From: a virus | Direction: 5' to 3' (one strand) | Length of the DNA: 23,626 nt | Virus record (IMG/VR): IMGVR_UViG_3300010296_001488 | Span: 1-23,626 of that record | In this document: in pieces, positions 1-8,400 of the stretch | Position numbering within the stretch: position 1 is the stretch's first letter | Layout: every line of letters starts with the position of its first letter | Made by a program: the position numbers and the translations under genes | Notes under the pieces: model-generated | What the model was told of the DNA's origin: nothing | What the model saw: the letters and a program-made list of their open reading frames with translations, nothing else | Databases searched by the model: none

Positions 1-405
1 GTTGTTCCACATCTAGGCAATATTCGTCCAAGGGTTAGTCTCTATGAACCCATGGAACTTCCAGACATTGATATGGATGTAATCAATTACTATGAAGAAG
101 GTGAGAATGTAAACTTCAATCAAAGAAGTTATGCTGAAGGTATCAAGAAACCTTGTTATCTTCCTTCATATAAAATGGTAGTCGATACGACTGGAGGAAT
201 CCTACCATGTGATAATAATTGGCAGGAAGTAAAGTATCTCACTAATATCTTTGACGATACATTGGAATCTGCATGGTTGGATAAGATGAATCCTTTCCGT
301 ACTAATTGTGCAAAGGATAGATCTCTTAATGAGTATTGTCGCAACTGCGATGCAGGTGGTACTTTGTATGGATCAGAAGAGATGAAACTTCTAACTGGTC
401 AATGA
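1..405 (+). CDS. Radical SAM/SPASM-type iron-sulfur protein, C-terminal part (5' truncated)
   Basis: The reading frame is open from the first base, so the start lies outside the window; 134 codons remain. The visible part carries a cysteine array like the C-terminal auxiliary cluster (SPASM/twitch) domain of radical SAM enzymes: a Cys in KKPCYLPS, a second Cys 18 residues later in GGILPCDNNW, then a C-x9-C-x2-C group near the end (NC...EYCRNC). The segment between, with VVDTTGG, PCDNNW and LTNIFDDTLESAW, fits the usual SPASM pattern of a beta-hairpin followed by 'GNIxxxxLxExW'. Such domains bind an extra 4Fe-4S cluster and often act in peptide modification. The CxxxCxxC radical SAM core is not in the window, so the reaction and substrate cannot be inferred. 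Its stop overlaps the next start (ATGA), so the two are probably translated together. Confidence 0.72.
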   Translation, partial: VVPHLGNIRPRVSLYEPMELPDIDMDVINYYEEGENVNFNQRSYAEGIKKPCYLPSYKMVVDTTGGILPCDNNWQEVKYLTNIFDDTLESAWLDKMNPFRTNCAKDRSLNEYCRNCDAGGTLYGSEEMKLLTGQ

Positions 406-1196
406 GAATATCGGTATTCAATGATTCTACTGGTGAACAATTCTCACCTGATGGTATTAGTGTATTCGGAGTAAAATGTCTCAGGGATGTAAAAATTAGT
501 AAGAGACAGGTTTTAGAAGCATTAGATATATTCAAGAAAGACATTGAAGAAGAACAGAGTCTTTCTGAAGAAGAGTTGAAAAATAAACAAAGACTAGTAT
601 CCGAAAATAGTTTTTCGCCAAAGACTGGGAAACTAACAGGTTCCAGAAGAAAACATAAGACTCAATCATTCTTCACTAAACTACCATTTCTTTATGTTGA
701 TGTAGAAGATGATGGTATGTTTCAGTACCCATACTTCTACTCTCCACTTAGAGAATCAGGTAGATTAACCTGTTGTGGTCATGGTAGATCATTGATAAAC
801 TTTAGATACTTTCCAGATATGACAAGTGATGTCATAGATCAACATTCAGACTGGGGTATTGGAGGGTTTGAAGTTATAGAAGAGGTCGTTGACTTCGTTT
901 CACACAACAAATACTGGAAAGATAAGAATCCAGAAGTTTGTAGTGTTGGACTTTTAGAACATGATGGGGTCTGGTATATGAATCATATTGATTTTGTATC
1001 AGAAGATTATATTAAGAACCATGCAAACTTAAGACCTGCATACTTCATCGAAATGACATGTAAACTTGATTTATGGAAGATGCAGAGAGATTGCATACTT
1101 AATGCAAATGGTAAGGTGAATGTAAAAGATGTATTAGACTCTCTTGTTTTACCTTACTTGAATTATGTAAGACAGGACTATGACTGGAAAGTCTAG
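402..1196 (+). CDS. Conserved-looking unknown protein, 264 aa, coupled to the SPASM protein
   Basis: I do not recognise the family. The start at 402 (MRISVFND) is chosen over an upstream in-frame ATG at 336 because it gives a clean ATGA overlap with the preceding stop and begins with a beta-strand-like hydrophobic segment. Residues about 35-80 are charged and probably helical (KDIEEEQ, SEEELKNKQ), followed by a basic linker (GSRRKHKTQ). The C-terminal two thirds are aromatic and hydrophobic (FLYVDVEDDG, YPYFYSPL, WYMNHIDFV) and look like a compact mixed alpha/beta domain with several cysteines (LTCCGHG, EVCSV, EMTCKL). There is no signal peptide or membrane segment. Coupling to a radical SAM/SPASM protein suggests it could be the substrate or partner of that enzyme, but this is only positional inference. 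Confidence 0.8.
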   Translation: MRISVFNDSTGEQFSPDGISVFGVKCLRDVKISKRQVLEALDIFKKDIEEEQSLSEEELKNKQRLVSENSFSPKTGKLTGSRRKHKTQSFFTKLPFLYVDVEDDGMFQYPYFYSPLRESGRLTCCGHGRSLINFRYFPDMTSDVIDQHSDWGIGGFEVIEEVVDFVSHNKYWKDKNPEVCSVGLLEHDGVWYMNHIDFVSEDYIKNHANLRPAYFIEMTCKLDLWKMQRDCILNANGKVNVKDVLDSLVLPYLNYVRQDYDWKV

Positions 1197-1245
1197 TTGC
1201 CTCAATCATCTACAGATGATATAGTACACTTGTTAAGAGAAACAC

Positions 1246-1404
1246 ATGCGACCAGAAACCAGAGAATCCATGGAAATGTTATTTTCCGCAAAGTGGAACT
1301 TGCCCAAAGCTGCTAAGCATTGTAACCTTAGTATCAAGGAAATGAAAATTACTTTCAACGAGTATTGTAACTTCCACCCTGCTACTTGGAAAACTGAGGA
1401 GTAA
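1246..1404 (+). CDS. Small unknown protein, 52 aa
   Basis: A short frame begins MRPETRESMEML and ends KTEE, just ahead of tRNA-Leu. It contains NLPKAAKHCNLSIKEMKITF, which reads like a small helix-turn-helix-type unit ('AA.HC.LS..EM...F'), the arrangement seen in short DNA-binding phage proteins. That reading is weak, because only the pattern of small and hydrophobic residues supports it. Codon use matches its neighbours, it fills the gap between a coding gene and a tRNA, and it has the composition of a folded protein rather than random sequence. No Shine-Dalgarno is obvious. It is probably a real gene of unknown role. Confidence 0.65.
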   Translation: MRPETRESMEMLFSAKWNLPKAAKHCNLSIKEMKITFNEYCNFHPATWKTEE

Positions 1405-1413
1405 TCCTCCCAT

Positions 1414-1498
1414 GGGAGTATGGCGGAATCGGTAGACGCACCAGACTTAAAATCTGTTGGGCATTATGCCCGTGAGAGTTCAAGTCTCTCTACTCCTA
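1414..1498 (+). tRNA. tRNA-Leu, anticodon UAA
   Basis: It folds as a class II tRNA. The acceptor stem is GGGAGTA pairing with TACTCCT (G1-U72 wobble), and discriminator A is at 1498. The D-arm has GCG/CGC around AATCGGTAGA. The anticodon loop CTTAAAA places TAA at 1448-1450. A long variable arm, GGGC-attat-GCCC, is typical of Leu/Ser tRNAs, and the T-arm is GAGAG-TTCAAGT-CTCTC. The top anticodon-stem pair is a mismatch. No CCA is encoded. The discriminator A and UAA anticodon agree on leucine. It would read UUA/UUG codons in phage transcripts. Confidence 0.95.
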
Positions 1499-1499
1499 C

Positions 1500-1507
1500 T
1501 ATAAATA
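1500..1507 (+). promoter_or_regulatory. T4-type late promoter (TATAAATA)
   Basis: An exact match to the T4-family late promoter TATAAATA, two bases after the end of tRNA-Leu and 20 bases before cpeT. Late promoters of T4-type phages are read by host polymerase carrying the phage late sigma (gp55-like) and need no -35 box. The position suggests that cpeT and the following tRNA-Thr and 70-aa gene form a late transcript ending at the terminator near 2400. Confidence 0.65.
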
Positions 1508-1527
1508 CCTACAATTAGATTGTTATC

Positions 1528-2016
1528 ATGTCGTTGAAAGAAAAGTTCATCTCCTGGTTTACTGGGTATTTTAATAATCAACGTCAAGCATTCCACCGCC
1601 CACGGGAGTTTGCTATGATCGAACTTACCCATACTGCTGTAGAGGGTGAGGATGATACTTTTCGTGTAATGCAAAAGTATGTTATTGATCCAGATCCTTA
1701 CAGACAAGCGATCATTGTGATTGAGGAACAGGGAGAAGATATTCTCTTGAAGTCTTACAATGATGATGAAGAACGTGCATACAAAGAAGGTTGTGATGTA
1801 CGTTTTAGATATGAAGAAGAATTAGATAGATTCGTGGGTGCAAATCTATGTGATACATGTATGGTTGAGAGGGTACCTGGGGTACCTTCGTATCTAAAGA
1901 CCGAGGCAGTATTGGGCGAGGATTACTATTCAGTTAAAGATACTGGTCATAACCCAGAAACACATGACCAGATCTGGGGATCTCAACACGGATTCTTTGA
2001 ATTCGATAGGAAGTAA
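1528..2016 (+). CDS. cpeT: CpeT-like phycobiliprotein lyase family protein
   Basis: A 162-aa protein with the layout of the CpeT/CpcT family: an N-terminal amphipathic helix (LKEKFISWFTGYF), then NQRQAFHRPREFAMIELTH, DPDPYRQAIIVIEEQ, LLKSYN, YKEGCDVRFRYEE and a C-terminal GSQHGFFEFDRK. Cellular CpeT/CpcT act on attachment or handling of bilin chromophores on phycobiliproteins. Phage versions are typically shorter than cyanobacterial ones (about 200 aa) and are found in many cyanomyoviruses, where the exact role (chromophore handling, or remodelling or degradation of the phycobilisome) is unsettled. It starts 20 bases after a late promoter and lies between two tRNA genes, an arrangement that suggests acquisition as a module. 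The start at 1528 is the only ATG consistent with the N-terminal helix. Family assignment is confident; the in-cell reaction is inference. Confidence 0.9.
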   Translation: MSLKEKFISWFTGYFNNQRQAFHRPREFAMIELTHTAVEGEDDTFRVMQKYVIDPDPYRQAIIVIEEQGEDILLKSYNDDEERAYKEGCDVRFRYEEELDRFVGANLCDTCMVERVPGVPSYLKTEAVLGEDYYSVKDTGHNPETHDQIWGSQHGFFEFDRK

Positions 2017-2028
2017 TCCTCACTTCGT

Positions 2029-2101
2029 GCCAATTTAGCTCAGCTGGTAGAGCAGGGCTTTTGTAAAGCTCAGGTCGTCGGTTCAAGTCCGTCAATTGGC
2101 T
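2029..2101 (+). tRNA. tRNA-Thr, anticodon UGU
   Basis: A clean cloverleaf: acceptor GCCAATT/AATTGGC, D-arm GCTC-AGCTGGTA-GAGC, anticodon stem GGGCT/AGCTC with loop TTTGTAA (TGT at 2062-2064), and T-arm GTCGG-TTCAAGT-CCGTC with one mismatch. Discriminator T at 2101; no CCA encoded. It lies 12 bases after the cpeT stop. It would decode ACA/ACG codons; ACA is frequent in the giant structural gene downstream. Confidence 0.95.
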
Positions 2102-2114
2102 TTTAGGAGGATTT

Positions 2115-2327
2115 ATGGTCATCAATCTCTGGTACAATGGTGCAATGGATGAATGGAGATGGACACTATCAGATCCCAAGAATCTAGATCAACATTCAGG
2201 AAATAGAGAAAATATTCGTGATGCAATGAATGATATTGCGAATACAGTGGAACATTTAAGGGATGAAAAGGGAGTAAATATGGAGTTAAAGAAACCTACA
2301 TGTTTGCCAAAAGACTTAGATAAGTGA
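2115..2327 (+). CDS. Small unknown cyanophage-type protein, 70 aa
   Basis: It starts MVINLWYNGAMDEWRWTL and is preceded by a very strong Shine-Dalgarno (TAGGAGGA at 2104-2111), which decides the start. The N-terminus is tryptophan-rich and strand-like. The middle (RENIRDAMNDIANTVEHL) is a clear amphipathic helix, and the C-terminus is Lys/Pro-rich. Proteins of this look (W-rich hairpin plus 'RDAMND.ANTVE') seem common in cyanomyoviruses, but I know no function. It closes the cpeT transcript and is followed by a strong terminator. Confidence 0.85.
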   Translation: MVINLWYNGAMDEWRWTLSDPKNLDQHSGNRENIRDAMNDIANTVEHLRDEKGVNMELKKPTCLPKDLDK

Positions 2328-2379
2328 TAATATAATACTGGCGATACTCGTCAGCGACAAATCCCTTCCGTGTGACTTC

Positions 2380-2409
2380 AAAAACCCTCATGCAAGTGGG
2401 GGTTTTTTT
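2380..2409 (+). terminator. Rho-independent terminator after the cpeT/tRNA unit
   Basis: An 11-bp stem (2380-2390 with 2397-2407, one G-T wobble) with the 6-base loop TGCAAG runs into a T tract. It separates the accessory segment from the giant structural gene. Confidence 0.88.
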
Positions 2410-2414
2410 AGTGT

Positions 2415-2422
2415 CTAAATAT
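2415..2422 (+). promoter_or_regulatory. Probable late promoter of the giant structural gene (CTAAATAT)
   Basis: CTAAATAT follows the terminator directly and lies about 35 bases before the 2457 start. It resembles the late promoter core (N)(A/T)AAATA of T4-type cyanophages but is one base off the canonical TATAAATA. A Shine-Dalgarno-like AGGAAA (2447-2452) precedes the ATG. Confidence 0.45.
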
Positions 2423-2456
2423 AAAAAGAATAGATTTGTCACTATAGGAAACCGAG

Positions 2457-5400
2457 ATGCCTCTAAGTAGATTAGAAAATTTCCTAAAGAATGCTGAAGG
2501 TAATATTCTGTATGTAAACCCTTCAGACTTCGACGCCACGGATAGTTTTGAGAACAGAGGTAACTCTCTGACTAGACCATTCAAGACGATTCAGAGAGCG
2601 ATTATCGAGTCCGCAAGGTTCTCGTTCAGAGCAGGTAGAAATAACGATAAGATTGATACTACAACAATCCTCGTTTATCCTGGAACTCACTATATTGATA
2701 ATAGACCAGGTTATTCGATTCGTGATAACGGCGGAACTGCTGAAATCAAGAAACTTGTTGACAAGAAGTGGACCACGATTGGTGCATCTCTAACAGAATT
2801 TTCCGAAGATTCTAACTTCGATATCTTCGATGAAGACAACGATCTATTCCGCTACAACTCTACTGAAGGTGGTGTAATCCTACCTAGAGGCACATCTATT
2901 GTCGGTCTTGACCTCCGTAAGACTAAGATTAGACCACTATATGTGCCCGATCCACATGATGATCAGGTTCTCCCAACTTCTATCTTTAGAGTTACTGGTA
3001 CCTGTTACTTTACTGCGTTTAGTATCTTTGACGCAGATCCTAACAGATCCGCATATAAAAATAGTTCAGATCTGAAGGTTAATCCTTCTTTCTCTCACCA
3101 TAAACTTGCTGTATTTGAATATGCAGATGGTGTAAATGATGCGATCTTAGATAATGTTGATATGGGGATCACTGATCTCGATATGTATTATGCTAAGGTA
3201 ACTTATGCATTTGGTTCAACATCTGGACGCCCTCTTGCCAACTATCCAGTAGGTAAAGACTTTGAACCTCTTGTTGATGAATATAGAATTGTTGGTGATC
3301 TTCGTGCCGATCCTATCGGTATTACCTCCATTAAGGCGGGTGATGGTGCTATTCCTACCACAACTATCACAGTCACCACTAGCGAGGCGCACGGACTCTT
3401 TAAGGACACGCCTATCCTCCTTAGTGGTATTACCACCAACCCAGCTGTATATAATGGTTCGATTGTTGTTAGTGATGTTGTTAGTAACACCGAGTTTACC
3501 TATACTGCTAGGACCAACCCATCAAATCCACTACCAGCATCTTCTCAGATCTCCAATGCTCAGGTAGTTGTTGAGTCTGATTCGGTATCTTCTGCATCTC
3601 CATACATCTTCTCATGTACTTTGAGATCCGTTTATGGTATGAACGGAATGATCGCTGATGGTAACAAAGCGACTGGATTCAAGTCGATGCTTACCGCTCA
3701 GTTCACGGGTATTTCCCTCCAGAAGGATGATAATGCCTTCATGGTATTTGATGACACTACCCAGATCTATAACGATAACGATACTGCTCCAGAAGAACAG
3801 AAACCATTACACATTAACTCTACCGCACTCTATAAGAGAGGTTGGGAATCTACACACGTTACTGCAAAGAATGACTCTATCATTCAGTGTGTTTCGATCT
3901 TTGCTATCGGTTTTGCAAGACACTTTGTTGCAGAAACTGGTGGTGACATGTCTATCACCAACTCCAACTCTAACTTTGGTGCAGTTGCTCTCGAATCAAC
4001 TGGATTCAGAAACGAAGCATTCGATAGAGATGATGTAGGTTATATCACTCACATTATTCCACCAAGAGAACCAGATCCTCGTGAATCTAACATCACCTGG
4101 TTGTCTCTTGATGCAGAAAAGATTGTTTCTGCTGCACAAACTGAAAGACTATATGTATTTGGATATAACTCTAAAGACGTTCCACCTTCTTCCCAGATTG
4201 ACTCTTACAGACTGGGTGCAAAGAGAGGTGAGGAGATTAACCTAGAAGTTATTATTGGAACTGAGAAGAGTAACTTTAGATCTCCAGTTCTAATGCCAGT
4301 TCCTTCTGGTATTGGTACATCTTCACAGAAAGTTTATAGAGTCGGTAGAAATGCTGGTATCAATAGTATTTCTCAGTCTATCTTCACTCTGACTGATGAT
4401 CACCAACTATTCAATGGCGAGAAAGTTCGTCTTGTCTCCGATACTGGTGAAGTTCCTAACAACGTTGAACAGGATAAACTATACTTTGCTTTCACAACTG
4501 GACTCAATGCAGACCAGATTAAACTTTCGTCCACTCTGAATGACACTATCAATGGTACAACCATCGGTGGTATTTCTAACAATGGTGGTGAACTTAGAAT
4601 CGTATCTTTCGTTGCTGATAAAGATCCTGGTGAACTTGGTCACCCAATGCAGTTTGATGAAGATGAATCTAGATGGTATCTACAAGGTTCCAAATCTACG
4701 GCATTCAACACCATTTACGATGGTATTGTAGGCATCGGAACTTCAATTCTAGGTAATCAAACTGGTGCAACATTCGTAACCAGAAGACTTGATAACAGAG
4801 GTCTAGAAGATCGTCTCTATAAGTTCCGTTATGTAATTCCAAAAGAATTCTCTAATGCAAGACCACCTTCTGATGGTTTTATTCTACAAGAATCTAATAC
4901 AGTTGGTTTTGGATCTGCATCTTATCTGACATCTGCTCTTGCAAATACAACTCAAATTAGAAACCCAACCATCATTACTGATGCAAGTTATGTTGGTCAA
5001 GAAGTAACCATTAGAACAGAAGAACCACACCACTTTGTTGCTGGTGACACTGTTAAGATTAAAAATGTTAGATCTACTAACAACTTAACTTCTAATGCTC
5101 AGATTCCTTTCAATGGTGAATATCCAATTTATAGTGTTCCTTCTACAAGAACATTTACGATTGCTGGTATTACCACTGACCCAGGAACATTCCTGAACGA
5201 AACTAACCAGAGAACCACACAACAACAGGTTGACGCTCTACCAACTGCACAAAGACTTAAGTATAAGGATTCTATTTTCGTCTACAGATCTCAAGAGATT
5301 AAGAGTCTAATCCCTGGTACTGATGGTCAGGATGGTATCTATCTTGTCACTCCTATTTGTGGATCTATCAAACCAATCGATGAGATCGGTTATGGTGTAT

Positions 5401-8400
5401 CTGAAAGAAGATTCAATCAGGATGTTAGAAACCTCTATCCACAACAAGATAGAGACAACTACAACTCTGACCCTGAAGGAACAACTTCTCTTGCTAAGTT
5501 AAGTCCTCTCGGAAAAGTTACCACAAACAGCAAACAGAAATCTGTTACTAAAGAAGCACTCAATTACTTCTTTGAGAATAACCAAATTGGTTATGCTATC
5601 ACTGGTGGTGTTGTTTCTGGTGCAGGTAACACAACTCTAACAATCTTCCTTGATACTGAACATACTCTAAACTCTATTAAGGAACTATCCATCATCACTG
5701 ATGGTGCTGGATATAACAACAATACTGGACTTTCAACAACTCTATACTCTACAGAACTTTCTAATAGTCTGATTGTTGGTTCTAATGCTGCAGTTCGTGC
5801 TGAAGTTTCTGCTGCAAATACAGTCAGTTCCGTTTCTATCGTTTCTGCTGGTGGTGCATATGCTATCGGTAACACGATGACAGTTTCTGCATCACCTGCT
5901 GGAGCACCAAGTGTTTCTGCTGTTGTTGAAGTTACTGATATTAACAATAACATTGGTGATGCTATTGAACTTACTGGATTCCCAGATGATGCTTTCAACG
6001 ACATCTTTGAAATTAGAGAGATCCCATCAACATCTTCTATTGTTCTTGAAAAGAGAGGATCTGTTGGTCTTGGAGGAACTTTCCCAGAAAGAAACGACGT
6101 AAGAAGACCTATTGCATATGTTTCTTCTCCAAAGGTTGGTATTGCAACAGTTGACTTCACTGATGCATTAGGTATTGCAACAGTAACAACACTAACTGCA
6201 CACGGATTACAACCAGGTAATACATTTACCTTCGGTGGATTTACCGCTGGTGGTGGTATTAGTACAAATACTTTCTTCGAGAGAAAGTTCATTACAAATG
6301 AAGTTCCAGGCATCACAACATTCATCTTTAATGCTGGAATTACTACTGAAAATCCAGAGAGAGATTTTGGCACTGCTAGTCTTCTTAAGTTTAACTTCTC
6401 CTCTAATGGTAGAGCACTCGGTCTAGGTGAAGAAAACCTGAATGGTAGAGGTTCCACATTCTACGCAGGTATTACTACAACACTGAGCACAATCGTAACC
6501 ACTACTGATACAACAATCACTCCAGTAGATACTGCTGGTTTCTATAAGGGTGATTATGTTCAGATTGGTGCAGAGATCATGCGTATCTCTAACAACGCAT
6601 CTAGTGGAACGTTTGCTGTTCTAAGAGGTCAATTCTCTACGACTGCTGCAGTACACCAAGCAAATGAACTTATCAAGAAAGTTCGTATTCTCCCAATGGA
6701 GATTCGCAGACACTCTATTCTTCGTGCATCTGCACATACATTTGAATACCTAGGATTCGGACCTGGTAACTATTCAACTGGTCTACCACTTAAACAGGAT
6801 AGAATCCTCACTGATGAGGAAGTTCTAGTATCTCAGGCAAGAGAACAAGATGGTGGAACTGTTGTTTACACCGCTATGAATGATCGTGGTGAGTTCTTTA
6901 CTGGTGTTACTAAGATTAGTGCTGCAACTGGTGAAGAAGAAGTCATCGAGGCACCTATTGTTACTTACTTCGGTGATGACATTGAGTCCGAACTGACTAG
7001 AAGAAACAATGGTGTATTTGATGACCTAGTTGTTAAGAACAGAATCACAGTTGAAGGTGGTGAAAATAACAACCAAACTTCTCAGTTCTATGGTCCAGTC
7101 AACTTCTCCCAGAAAGTTACATCATCTTCTGAAGATGGTCTAGAGACTAAGGATCTATACATTAAGGGTCTTGCATCTCAACCAAAACTGATCACAGTTG
7201 GTATTTCTACACCTATCGATGCTAAGAGAGTTGGTGACATCTCCCTGCTTGCAACTCCTGATAAAGGTGGATACCTAGGACACATTTATGCCGATGGTGA
7301 TTGGAGACGTTTCGGAATGATTTCCGAAGAGAAGAATCGTGACTTCTTGATTATCGATCAGATGGGCATCGGTGAAAAAGGTGGAGTCTTTGACTTCACT
7401 GATGAACTTGAAGTTAATGGTAATGTCAAGGTCAAAGATCTCCGAGTTGAGGGTAACGTAACCTTCGCAGGAAACCAAGCGATTGGTAATGCATCTTTCG
7501 ATAAGATTACCATCAACCAGACAGCATCATTTGTTGGTACGGGTACAAACTATTCCATCATCCATACTGATACAACTGATATTGCTCAGTTTGGTAACTT
7601 GGAAGTAACTGGTTATGCTGCAACATTTGCAAGTTCTGGTAATGATTACGAGTGGTTGACAATTCAACGTAGATTACACTCCACTTATAGTGGTATTTCT
7701 ACATTCGATGGAACACTCAAGGTTGGTAACCTTGTAATGAATTCAAACTCTGGTATTGTATCTGTAAGTCGTGCAGAGATTGATGATTTATATGCGACAG
7801 TAGGTACAATCGATACCCTATATGCACAAAGTGGTATTATTACCGCACTGAGAGTATCTCAGATCTCTAGTGTCAACCCAGGTATTGGTCTCACAATCTT
7901 TGCAAACGTAGGTATCATTACATCTATCACTGGTGTTGCTGCTACAATTACTAAGGGTGATTTTACAGAATTATTTGCAACCAATGCTTCGATTAGTAAT
8001 CGTTTCTTTGCTAAAGACGCAAGAGTTAATACTGGTCTAACAACCAACTTTAAGTCAACTAATGCAACTTTAACCAACGCATATGTCAACGTAGGTGTTG
8101 TTACAACCCTAGTTATTCCTTCTACTGGTTATGTGGGTTCCGCAGTTGATGGTTGGATGGGTGCTCCAACTGCATACATTAACTCTGGTATTGTTACCAC
8201 CATTCAAGGCGCAAATTCAACCTATGTCAATGTAGTTGGATCTACGAAGGTAACTTCACCACTATTCCAAGGTCAAGATACAAACAACCCTTCGGGCGCG
8301 GGTAAACTCTTTATCCAAAATGCTCAGGTTGCTTCTAGACTATGGTTGAATGGTACTGCTGACTCTGAAGGTATCAGATCTGTCGTTGGTGTTATTACTT

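Noticed and set aside
2356-2440. Inverted repeat GACAAATC / GATTTGTC around the terminator after 2327
   Set aside because: Eight bases with a 69-base gap can arise by chance, and the terminator hairpin explains the region better.
5591-6457. A 288-codon open frame on the minus strand inside the giant structural gene
   Set aside because: It lies wholly opposite a clearly coding frame with strong motifs, has low-complexity Pro/Ser/Val/Leu composition typical of antisense reading, and has no promoter or start signal.
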